From Pseudopyrenochaeta lycopersici (taxonomy: Eukaryota; Ascomycota; Dothideomycetes; Pleosporales; Pseudopyrenochaetaceae), in assembly GCA_003313425.1 (NCBI GenBank), contig NHZP01000071.1:124001-188000 (forward strand): a stretch of 64,000 nucleotides of DNA, in the 5' to 3' direction. Below the pieces are notes generated by a model. That model saw nothing but the letters and a program-made list of their open reading frames with translations, had not been told where the DNA came from and ran no database searches. The translations under genes and the position numbers were made by a program. Of this stretch, positions 1 through 12,700 are shown one piece after another. Position 1 is the first letter of the stretch; each line of letters begins with the position of its first letter.

Positions 1-750
1 GATCAAAGTGGCAGTGGTTATATTGGATCCAGCGATTGCGCTGAGTGGGAATGAGTGATGAATTTCAAGGAAATTTGGCTCCTCATCTGGTCGAGGCGGA
101 GAGGGAAAGTGTTCAAGTGTAACTCCAGCAAGTCTTGACTTCCAAAATTCACGAGACTGCTCGTCGCTCGTCTTTCCAAGGTATTCTATGAATAATGAGA
201 AAGGTGGACTTGGAATCTGGGAGTCCCCTTTAAAATAGACTTCCTCTACCCGATTCAGGATCAAAGGCATGCTCCAGCCATCGTAAGTTGAGTGATGAAT
301 CGTCCAAACGAAGAATCGATCGCCGGAAACCGGTTCTTGCACAATGGCATACGCTGCAAGTGGTCCGCCATTATGAGATGGTATCTCTAGGGTATAATCC
401 GATAGCGATTCCACGGATTCGGATGAGATCCATTCAATTTCTTGTGTTTTCAGAACAACCTGGATAAAATTCCCTGTCTCTGTCTGGACGATACGTGTGC
501 GTAGAATGTTGAGATCATCAATGACTTTCTGCCAAGCGCGCTTTAACCTGAGAACGTCGATTGATGGTGCCAAGCGGAATACATTTTGGGCAACATACGC
601 GCCAGGTTGCTTTTCCGAAAGTGTGATGAAAGCTTGTTGAAGAGGGCTTGCGGGATATGCGTCCTGAATGGCCTGTTCATCCACGCCATACGAATAAAGA
701 CATTCTTGTAGAATTTGCTCGATCGGCTCTTTAGAATTGAGGAGAGAAAA
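1..750 (-). other. NRPS terminal condensation domain, cut by the window edge
   Basis: The frame after T4 contains DAYPASPLQQ and an intact HHSTYDGWS motif near residue 5179, then continues open to base 1. About half a C domain is visible. Following the last carrier protein, this is where fungal synthetases place the C-like domain that releases the peptide by cyclisation. Whether a further module lies beyond the edge cannot be seen. Confidence 0.75.
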
Positions 751-3700
751 TGGCTCCACGTGTATTGGAGACGGCTGAGTATCCAAAACCTGAGATATGG
801 AGGCCATATCCGAGAGTGTGGGATTTTTCATCACATCAGCGACTGAAATGATGATGCCTTCTTGTCGTGCAGCCGCAACAAGTCGCATGGAGGACACAGA
901 ATCCCCTCCAAGCCTGAACCAGGAGTCATCTGCGCCGATGGTACTTGGTGGTTGACTGAGGACAGCTGACCAGGCTCGCTGAAGCACTTGCTCTGCACGC
1001 CCAGTTGGCTGTCGCTTGTGTGAGAGATCGGCTAGCCTGTAAGGAGCAAGCTCAACCTCCGAGAGCCCGCCAATGAGACTCTTGAGGAGGTTTCTGTCGA
1101 GCTTCCCTGAAGCGTTCCATGGCATCCGGAGAATAGGGGCAAAGATTGTTGGTATCATGTACGAAGGCAACAACAACGCCAACTTAGACTCAAGACTTTT
1201 GGCCATTGAACGGTGTGACCCGCCAAACGGAAGGAGAAGATTTGAGTCGTTGGCAATAGAGTCAGCACTCGATACGGACATATTAGATGTCGAGCAAAAG
1301 AATACGCAAAGGGCTTTCCCAGAGGAATTAGGCGTGGAAACAATATCCACTGAGCTCAGTATGCCTGCTGGGAGGTTGGACTCAACATGGTGCTCGACCT
1401 CGCCCACCTCAATCCGTTGGCCATTCAGTTTGACTTGTGTGTCCTTGCGGCCAATGTATCTAAAAACACAGTGAGACTCAAGGGCTTCATGTCGCAATTG
1501 TGACATGTACTTACACGAGAGAACCGTCGGAGTTGTATCGGCAAAGATCTCCAGTCCGATACATACGATCAGACTGGGCCTTCAAAGGCTCTAGGATCTT
1601 TCGATCCATCCAAGCAGGGCTTTCGAAAAACGATGTGGCTGTTTTCTCCTTGTTGTTTATGTAGCCGCGAGAGACAACCCGGCCTTCAATAACAAGCTCG
1701 CCAATACCGCCGATGGGCGTGAGTCTATTGATATCCTTCGGATTAACCAGCCAGTTACGGCCTCCAACAGCATTTCCAATTGTTGCACAATCGGAGTTCA
1801 GAATCTGTCCTCTTTCATTGGATTTGATGTCGAACGTGGCAATAATGGAAGTTTCGCTTGGACCTAGATAGAGTTATCATCTGATACTTCTTATAGCCTC
1901 AATTTCCTTACCATATGCGTTAATGAGGCGACAGTGTTTGGCCCACGTTGAAACCAGTGCGGGAGTTTGAGCCTCCCCAGCTGTAACCAACGTCTTCAGG
2001 TCAGGGACATCCTGGGGGTGGAGAGTATTCGCAACCGATGGTGTCAATACAGCCCAATTGACTCTCATGGATCGAATTACACCTGGTAGGTCGTTCATGC
2101 GCTGCTTCGAGCTAGGAATGCAGACACAGCCTCCAAGCATGAGAGTAGAAATTATTTCCATCACACAAGCATCAAACGTATAGCTTGCAAATTGGAGGAC
2201 TCTAGCCTCAGGGCAAATTCCCAAAGGGGGCCCATGGTTTTTCACACTCGTGCAAAATGAGCCGTGCTCGATCATTGTTCCCTTGAAGAAATGTCAGCGC
2301 AATGTACGTGGCAATCGGAGCTTTGGCTACCGAAGGGTAGCAAATTTATACCTTTGGTATACCCGTAGTTCCGGAGGTATATATCATGTATGCGAGATTA
2401 GACGACCTTATTCCGATGATCGGAGGCTTCATCTTCTTTGGTAGCCTTCCTAGAGTTTGTTTGTCGACCACGATGGCATCCTTGGTCACCGCAAGCAATT
2501 TCTCTTTATACACTGGAGAACACAGAACGTAACGAGCACCAAGCTCAGAGATGAGCATTTGGAGCCTCGATTCGGGATGTGAGCCATCAATCGGCACAAA
2601 AGCGCCACCCGCTTTCAAGATTCCCAGTATAGCCACCACTGCGTAAGCTGATTTCTCAAAGCAGATTGGAACAGGTTTCTCCACTCCTACACCTAAGGAT
2701 TGGAGCATCCAGGCAAGACTGGTGGACAATAAATCCAACTCTGAGTACGAATATTCGGCATCCCAAGCGCAAACGGCCTGCGCCGATGGCCTAATGTGAA
2801 CCTGTTCGGCGATGACTTCATGGATGCATCGATCAATGCGCTCAGGCAACTTCATGTTCCAGTTTCTAATTTGACTCAGTCCGGACTCCCCCAGTTGCTC
2901 AACGTCGGCCAGCTTTTGTCCGGGACTCGAAGAAATGATACTGGAAACAATTTGTTGGTAAGTTTCGGCAATGTTTGTAGCTTGAGCTGGGCAGACAATA
3001 TTAGTCGCGTAGGTTATTGAAACTCCTATCCTCGAGTTGGAGACGTCGGCGTTGAGAGTGATGGCATACTCGTTTGGATCCATGGCATCTAGGACCTCAA
3101 ATTCAAGTCCTTCCGCAGCGGCATGCTGTTCCGATTGACGTTGGAGTGTAAATGCTGTGTTGAAAAGAGACTGTTGCTGGGTTTCATGCTGAACATCGGC
3201 AAGTGAGCATCTTTGGTGATCCATCGCAGTGATGAAATCGTTTTGCACGCGTTCAAGCCCGGCAAGCACAGACATGCTATCATCAAAGTCAACCTTGCAT
3301 ATCATCATCCGAACGAAGCATCCCACGGCTTCGCTGATTCCTTGTAATGGGATATCTCTGCCAGAAGTAACGTATCCAAACGTGACCTGCTCTGATCCAA
3401 CGTATGTCCTAAGCAGTACTGCCCAGGCAAGTTGTAGAAGCGACGCCACAGTGACCGCGTTATCTTTACTGAACTGATTAATTCCAGCCAGATTATCAAA
3501 CGTAATCTCGAGACATTTCTGGGAGTTTGGTCCTTGAGCTCCGTCTGTTAGAGCCGGGAAGAGACATGGTGAGGCGTCCTTGAGATAGTTTTTCCAGTAG
3601 GCCAGATCTGATTCCCTCTCTGCAGAGTAGAAGTATTTGATATAATCACTGAATCGTGTGGCAGGTTCTTTTGCTGAGAGTCTCCCATCGTAGGCAGAGG

Positions 3701-6700
3701 CCAGGTCATCAAGGAGAACACCCATTGATGAGCCATCAGATATCGCATGGCTCATCTCCAGCATGCAGAATACTCGAGATGAAAATGTTTCAGCGATTGC
3801 TAATGAATGAGGTGGGATAGGGTCACGAGAGTTCAGATGCTGATGCTCCTGGAAAATCTCTGGAATGTGGAAATCCGGGCACTTAAATGTCCACGTCCTC
3901 GGGTGATAGTTTCTTAGAACGCATTGTTCCATGAGACCCTGCTCAGCTGTGCTCTCGATAAAGAACATCTTTAGAGCCTGGTGGCGAGCCACGACTGCGG
4001 ACCACGCAGACTGGAGCCTCGAAACGTCAACTTGTTTTTCCCTGGGTGCTGGTAGGACTTCAAAAATGGTGCGGAAGATGTAGTGCTCGGGATTTCGAAT
4101 TTGGCTCAGCAGAATTCCTTGCTGCATCGGTGATGAAGGAAAGACGTCTTCCAATCCATCTGTAGAGGGTATTCCAATCTGAAGTAGTTTTTGACTAAGT
4201 TTCTCGTCCCCTCTGTACGCGAGAGGAAGAAGAGGGAACCCTGCGACTTCTGAATCAGGCTTGCACCTAATCAATCCATCGACCGCTTGATGGAGACAGA
4301 GCTTGCACTCTGATATCCAGGTTTCAATACTGTGCTCGTGTTTGATATCTTTTGGGTAGCTGAAATTAAACAAAACACGGCCATGAGAGATGGACGCAGA
4401 AATCTCGAAAATGGAGAAACGGGGAACGTTACCGCTCACGTCCTGTCCCGTTGAGACCTCTGGAATAGGCCTAAATAAGGCATCTTTCCGATCGTGTTGC
4501 TGCATTCTCCCTAAGTAGTTGAATGCAATCTCTATTGGGAAGTGCGTAGCGAACGGATTATTGGTAGCATCTCGAAGCATGGAATAGGCGAAATATGGTC
4601 GACCGGACTGAGGAACTCGAGAGCGGAAATCTCGCACCCAGCGAATGGTACTCAAAATGTCAGTTTCCTCACCGGCATCTAAAGCAACATAAATCGGGTA
4701 CAAAGTGGTAAACCACCCGATGGTTCGTGACAGATCTTGATTTGCCGAAAACGGCTCACGGCCATGGCCTTCGTTGAAAACCGGAGGGATGGTTCTGTCC
4801 GTGAAAGCTCTTCCAAAAGACTCTAGCACCGATCCAATGAATATGTCCAATGCTTCTGTATTCAATACATCACTTGCTCCAAGTAGAAGAAGCGAGTAGG
4901 TCGGTTCAAGCTCGAAAGTTTTGCTTACCACATGTCCGTTCAAATTTTCGGATCGTGAAAGCCCCCAGTATTCTATATCCGCAATAGGGCATCCTTTGAA
5001 AGGATAGACAGTGGTAGAGAAGTCTTTGAGAGCTTGCTCTTCTTGTTGTCGAGACCAAATCTGGAAGAGAAGGCTCTGGGGAACCAGTTGCCCACCAGAA
5101 AGTATGCTCTCAAGGTCCTCCAGAACAACGCGCCAGGAGACAATATCAATGACAAGATGATGCGAGACCAAGAACAGCAGTTGTGAGTTGTCACTAGAGA
5201 CATCAAAAACGTCGAGAGACCAGAGAGGGCCAGTCTCAACGTTGAGAGACGCCTGCGATTCTTCAGTCAGAGAGGCGACCTGACTACAATCCTGAATGCG
5301 GTGTGACCGGAAACGACAAGACCCAGAGACGTCATTCGTGATTCTCTGTGACCAAGTGTTATCGGACATCCTGTCAAACCGAACTCGCAGCATTGAATGA
5401 GCCTTTGTAATCGAAACTGCAGCTCTAGCTATGTCTTCGTGCGCGAATTTGCGAGACATGCGTAGAACCGGGCCACTTTGGTTGAATCGTATGAAGTTAT
5501 CGCCCACTCTATCAAAGAAAAACCTTTGAATGGGTGATAGCCCGAAGCTACTTTCTGTTGCTTCGTCCTGTTGCGCTATTTCCTGGACAGATGAGACCTT
5601 AGAAGCAAGCTCCTCGATAGATTTTGCCCGGATGATATCTTGAACTGTCACACCTAGGCCAGCAGCTTTACAACGGGCTTGAACTTGCATTGCTGAAATG
5701 GAGTCACCACCTAGATGGAGGAAGGACTTTGCTTTTCCGATTTTGTTTTCAGGCAGATTAAGGACTTGGCCGAAGATAACCTGAAACTGGTGCTCGACTT
5801 CTGAAAGATCCAAGTCATATGTCTCATCTTCTTCAGCGTTAGAAATTCGATGGTAGGTGTCATCGTCCATCGTTTCCATGAATTTAACAACGCGTCTGCG
5901 ATCAAGCTTCCCTGAGGGGAGCAAGGGTAGGGAGTGGAAGACAACCCATAAACTCGGGACCATATATGGTGGTAGGCGTTGGCATAGCCTATCTCGGACG
6001 CCCGCGACATCTTTGGCTCGTCCAAAATCTACCAGGAGTGAATTCTTCTCTTGATTACCTTCACACTTGTTAGATCTCGCATTTTGCTTGGAACAGATAA
6101 TGAGACTCTTACCAGAAGAAGTACTGATGCATATCGCAGCAATCAAACGCTTACCACAGGGTCCAGATGCTGGAATAGCTGCGATGACATGCTTGACCGA
6201 GGAGTCCAAGCTTAAATTCTGCTCGACCTCACCCAATTCCAAGCGTTGGCCGCGTACTTTTACCTGTGCGTCCTTCCTTCCGATAAAGAAGAAGCTGCCG
6301 TCTTCGTTGTACTTGGCAAGATCTCCGGTCTTATAAAACCGTCGAGGATACGGGTCGGATTGGAATTGCGCTTCTCGGGCCCAGGCCGGGCTGGTTATGA
6401 AAACTTCTGCCGTCTTTTCAGGGTTATTCAAATATCCGCGGGCTAGTGTTGGACCTTCAACGAGAATTTCTCCAACCGCGCCTAAAGGTTGAAGTCGGTC
6501 GTGGTTGTTCTTATCCACGATCCAACAGCGACCTCCAACTGCGTACCCGATATTGGAGGGGCTGGTTACTTCAGTCATCTTGTTGTTTATCGTGGCGGCG
6601 ACGCTTGTTTCTGTGGGACCATATCCATTAATCAAGCGCACATGTGGTGCCCAGGTTGAGACATGGTGAGGGCTCATAGCCTCACCGGCCAAAACCAACG

Positions 6701-9700
6701 TCTTCAGGTGAGGGACTGATGGAGGGCTCATCGTTTGGCAAACAGTTGGCGTCAAACAGGCCCAATCAATCTTGTTCCTCTGCATATACGACATAAGGTT
6801 GGTAAGGCGATCCTCGCCAGCAGGAATAAACACGCAACACCCTTGAATTAGCGGAGTCAACATCTCAATCAGAGACGAGTCAAAAACGTAAGAGGCGAAT
6901 TGGAGAACGCGACACCCAGAATCGATGTGAAGCATTTCAGCACACGGGGTTGCATTCGACGCAAAGGCGTAGTGTTGAATCACCGTGCCTTTGGGCATCC
7001 CCGTCGAGCCGCTAGTGTAGATGCAGTACGCAGCCTGCTCGGGTGAGACTGAAGGCAGCGTTGTAGACGAAATTGATGAATTTTCCGCCATATTAATCTC
7101 GGCAGCCAGGACGGCGACACCCAATGCCTCGCAAATAGGTTTATAACGAGGCGAACAGAGCATCAAATTTGCATTCACACCTTGAACCAGATCGCGCAGC
7201 CGAGACTCAGGAGCTTCAGGATCCAGAGGAACGAATGCCGCACCACTCTTGAGCACACCGAGCACAGCCACAACATATAACGCACCCCTTTCGAAGCAAA
7301 GAGGCACGAAATCCCCAGGTTTGACACCTGAGTAAACAAGCCATCTAGCCATCTTCGAGGTCAGGTTATCAAGTTGAGAAAACGTGAAGCGGCCATCCCA
7401 CGACTGTAGCGCAGGAGATGAGCCCATCTTGTTGCAGAATATTGACTCGTGGATAGTTCTTTGGGCAGTGCGTAGAGGCTTATTGTTCCAAGTGTGGATT
7501 TGTCGCCGATCTGCACCATTCAAGACTGGTATGTCTCCGACCTTCGAATTTTGCATCGCCGAGGATGTGAGTTGATGGAGAGTGTGTTCAAACTGAATGA
7601 GGATTCGTTCTACCAACCACGGGGCCATAACGTGGGGATCATACTGTGCTGCAATCTGGATTCTTTCACCACTTACAGTGCAAGAAACCATGAGTGGATA
7701 GGTGAAAAAGTTGGTTCCCTTCGCGCCGGTGCTTTGCAGATTCCACATTCCGCTATTTGTCTCTGAACCCGATTCGCTGGTTATCATCAACATATTCTGG
7801 AAGCCGCACGCTGCTGCAGTTTCATCATTAAGCTGTCGGATGTGTTGAAGGCCAGCATGCTGGTATGGCATTCGTTCGGCTGAGAGGCGCTGAACTTGGG
7901 AAAGGAATTCACCGACTGTCCAGTCTCGGTTAATATCTAGAAGAACAGGGACAGTCGCTATGGTTGGGCCGAGCATGTCTTCGATACCAGCCACATCTGC
8001 ATCCCGGCCATTCACTGTCAAGCCGAAGATAACCTGTGCAGAACTTGTGTAGGCTGAGAGCAGTGCTGCCCAGGCTGACTGAATAACGGATGCCATTGTG
8101 ACATTGAATTGTGGCGGGAGGCTCGCAACAACTTTCCGAGCAGTACTGCTTGATGCCTTTGCTTGATAGCCGGTTCTAGGCGGTAGTGGAAAGATAGGGG
8201 CATCCATCCCAGAGAGGCGAGTCACCCAGAAGCTATCTGAAGCGCTGGTATCAATGCCCGAGAGATGATTAATAAAACGGCTGTACTGCACGGCTTCTCC
8301 GCGCTGTGTCTGGTTGGTCTTTAATACACTTTCTACCTTAGACAACAACAGGCTAATACTCCAACCATCTACGAGCCATTAATTGGTTTCAAAAATTTTG
8401 GAGGTTGGGGAAATCAGTTCACTTACCATAAATTGAATGGTGAGCCGTCCAGACGAAGTGTGGTGATGTCGTCTCTCCGGCAATAGTGAAAGTGCAAAGA
8501 GCCCCACCTTGACGGTTGGGCAAGTGCCTGCTTGCTTCATTCAAGCCCTCAAGATTCTCTTCAGATTTCCATTCCATCTGTTGCTTGAACACGGCTTGAA
8601 GGAACCCATATTCCTCAGTGTATACGATCCGTGTTCTGAGTATTGGCTCAGCTTCAAACACCGCATTCCACGCTTGGCGAAACTTTTCGATATCAATGCC
8701 CGCTGGGAGTTTGTAGACAGTCTGTGCAACATATGCACCAGGATCCTGCATACTCAAGGCGATTAATCCTTCTTGGAGTTTCGTGCAGGGATATACGTCT
8801 TCTATTAGATTGTGGTTCATTTCGCACTCTTTTGCTATACGCTTGGTGATTCTGTCCCTCATGTTGTTCGGGATCAAGGAGAATGGTTCTAGGGTTGGTA
8901 GGGATGATCTGGATTCGCCGTTCGTGACTGACGAAAGAGGGCCTCCGGTTACCATTTGTGACAAAATTGGGCGCTGGAAGATGGCCGAAACAGACAGACT
9001 GATTCCACGTTCACGAGCCAGCATTGACAATCGCATGGCCGTTGCGCTATCGCCGCCAAGCTGGAAGAATCCAGAGTCTCTTCCTACCGATCCGGATTTA
9101 AGGTTAAGAATATTTTCCCATAGGCAGGCAAGCTCAAATTCAGCTGGCGTAGAAGGAGGCGCGCCTCCATTTTCGGACAATCGGTATTCGGCTGTTTGAC
9201 TGTCTGAAAGATCTTCCACTAGTTTTCGAAGATTTCGTCGATCAAGCTTTCCGGACGTTGTTAGGGGCATTTTCGACATTGGGAAGAACATTTTGGGGAC
9301 GTAATAGGATGGCAGGCTACTAGAAAGAGAGACTTCAATAGTCTTAACGAGTACCTTGAAGGCTTCCGTCATGCCTAATAGGGGACTCGCTTCGGCTTTG
9401 GATGCGCCTTTTTTGTTAAGGAGCTCGATGAATCCTGCAAGAGCCCTTTTGCCACCAGCTGTGACTAGTTCTACCGCCGACTGCGATCCCTGAGGCAGAA
9501 CAAGCTGCATATGATGTTCTATTTCTCCTAGTTCGATACGTTGGCCGTTGAGTTTGACTTGGGTATCGATTCTGCCGTGGTATTTTAAATCGCCGTTAGC
9601 ACCATACGAAACTAAGTCCCCCGTACGGTAAAAGCGGCGTACAGGCTCCCCTGATCCACACGCCCAAGTCGGGTTGCAGATGAACGACTTCTCGGTCTTT

Positions 9701-12700
9701 TGTCGATCTCCTAGGTAGCCCCTCGCTAGGATCGGTCCCTCCATGAGAAGTTCGCCTTTGCAGCCAATCGGCTGTAGCAAGTTGACATCCTCTGGGTGCA
9801 CAATCCAGGCGTGGCTGCCAATCGCTTGGCCAATGTTATTGGACTCGGTCTCGGTGTCGTTTGTGAACTCTTTCCAGGTGCAGCTGACTGTGATTTTGTC
9901 AAATTAAATTCTCTTCTTTGGAGTGGATAATAGGATCTTACTGGATGCTTCTGATGGGCCATAGAATCCGTGCAGACGAACTCGCTTGCACCATTTCTCA
10001 ATCACGGCCTTGGATAACGGTTCTCCGCCCATGGCCATAACCTCGACTGACGGAACTGTGTTTGGGTCAATCATGCTGGCAACAGTTGGAGTAAGATCTA
10101 CAAAATTGACGTCCAGCTCATTGATCGCTCCTACGACATTGCTCATGCGTTGTTCTTCGGACGGAATGCAACAGCAACCACCTAGAATTAGAGTTGTGAA
10201 TATTTCCTCTAATGACACATCAAATGGGTATGATGCGAACTGCAGGAATCGAGTTCCTGGCCGTATGCCAAGCTTAGGCCCGTGTGCAAACATCGAAGAG
10301 ACGATAGAGCGATGCTCCAACACGACTCCCTTCGGTTTACCAGTGCTACCGGAGGTGAAAATGACAAAAGCTGGGTTTTCAGGTCGAACAGATCTCATGA
10401 CAGGATTCGTAAATATCGGTATCTGGCTGAAGAGCCCCTTTGAAACGCAGACAACGTTGGGAACGTATTCTTCAAATAATACGGCTCTGCGAGCCGTAGT
10501 AAGAACAACGCTAGCTCCCGTATCAAGAACCTTCGTTTTCAGGGCCTCTTTTGGGTGATTTGCGTCGAGAGCTACACAAGCACCTCCTGCTTTCAGAACG
10601 GCTATCATTGCCACTACTGCAAATGAACTCTTATCAAAACAGCATGGGACGTAGACTTCAGGGCCAATACCCAGGCCCACAAGATAATGTGCCAGACGGT
10701 CCGAATGAGAATCCAATTCAGCATAGGTGAAATTTCCGTCGTAAGAGCAAATGGCTGGCGCATTAGGCTGTAAGCGAACTTGCTTCGAAAACGCGTTGTG
10801 GAGGCAATCGTGAATAGCATCTGGGGAGGCTTTGTTCCACTCCAGTATCTGCTGAATGTGCTTGGGGCTAGCCCGGATCAACCCTCGCAGAGCTTTGCTA
10901 GAGTGTTGCAATATGTTTTCCAAACAGTGAGAGAAAGTGGATGTAACGTTCTGGGCATGGGCATCAGAAATATAGTCGGTCCAGTATTCAAGAGAAAGTG
11001 CAACGGCATTATCCGAAACCTCGATATTAATACCAATGGGGTATTCCGTTGGGTCATAATATGGGCCGTTCTCAATGAAGGCCAAGTCCTTCTGCTGTGG
11101 GGTGCGCCTGTTGGACTTGACTCGGCGATAGGATAAAACGGAATTGAATAGCGCAGAGCCATGCAACCCCACAGCATTTTGTACCAAGCTCAATGGAACT
11201 AGACGGTGTTCAAAACTGTCCACATAATCCTGCTGGACATTTTCTAGGACATCTTTCAGTGTCTGGTGTTTGTGAAGTTTGACACGGCATATTAAGGTGT
11301 TGATAAGAGGACCAACCATATTATCAATACCCTCGATGGGTGCATCGCGACCACTTGTAAGATACCCGAAGCATACATCTTCGGATCCTACATAGTAGCT
11401 TAGCGTAATAGCCCAAACGGCATGGAAAACATTGGCCATAGTGATGCTGTTCTTTGAGCAAAAGTCCTGCACCACTTGAGGATTGACAGAGTCTGAATTG
11501 AATTGAATGGAGCGGAGCTCTCGCTGTATTTCGCGGTTGGAATCTTTCAACGAAGGGAAACCTGTGGGCTCCACTTCCTGGAGGTAATTCTTCCAGAACT
11601 GAACCCCAGAAGTAAGGTCCATCTTTCGTAGATGTTGCACGTATTCACCGAAACTAGGCGTCCGCCGATTCAAGCTTTGGTTGTATGCCTTTGATAAATC
11701 ATGGAAAAGAACACTGATAGATTCGCCGTCCATGATGGCATGCGATATTTCCAGCATACAGAAAACAGTGAATGACTTCGTTTCGACAATGGTGAATCTG
11801 TGCGGTGGAGTTCGTCCGTCATCAAAGTCATCCGAGCGTCTCGAGTCCAGAAGCCGCATGGCGTCGGCATTGCTGTCTGTAGACAGGCGGACAATATTCG
11901 CTTTGTGGTCTTTCAGGACTAGTTGGTCATACATGGCGTCAGCTTTGGAGAAGCTTTCCACAAAGATGGTTCGAAGGGAAGGGTGGTGGCGAACCACAAG
12001 CTGCCAGGCATCCGAAAGGCACTGAGCGTCAGTGCAGCCATTGGGGTATCGTGCTTCATATGAGACTGCAGCTGAGTAGTATCCTGAATCCCGAGAACGA
12101 CCCAAAAGGATACCATCCTGGATCCCAGTGCAGGGATAAGCATCTTCCAAATCCACAACAGAGAGACCAAACCGGGGAAGGATCTCATTGAGGCACTTCT
12201 CTCGATGGCTTGCAGTCAGCCCAAGCGAAGGAAAGTTATTCGGCTCAGACTCTGGACTGTATTGCGACATGCTTTCGATCGCAGCCGTCAAGGATATCTC
12301 CGAGGCGGATATCCATTCTCGAATCATATCTTGACGCCTCATGTATTTGTTGAAAGTAAATGAAAACCGTAGCTTTTTCTGTACGACGACAGCTGAGATC
12401 TCGAAAAGACCGAATCGAGGAGCGTCAAATCCGACATCCGCGATGCCTCCAGCTCCACGAGCTTCACCTGCTAGGTTATCGACAGAGCGGAGCAAGGCAT
12501 CTTCTCGCTCAAGCTGCTGGTATTGTCCCAAGTAGTTGAAGGACATTTCCCAGCGAGTGTGAGTTCCGAAAAATTCTTGTCCAACACTGGTAAGGCATCG
12601 GCGGGCAAAGTATGGCCGCCCGTTTTCGGGCACTTGCTTGCGATACCCATTGACACGCTTGATGACATCAAGCATATTGTCCGATTCGGATACGACAACA

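Noticed and set aside
8349..9801. Several separate NRPS genes suggested by broken open frames
   Set aside because: All gaps between the large frames are 48-106-nt GT-AG introns with correct phase, and conserved motifs (HHSIYDG, NEGHGRE, LGMGGDS, IPKG) are rebuilt across them. It is one gene.
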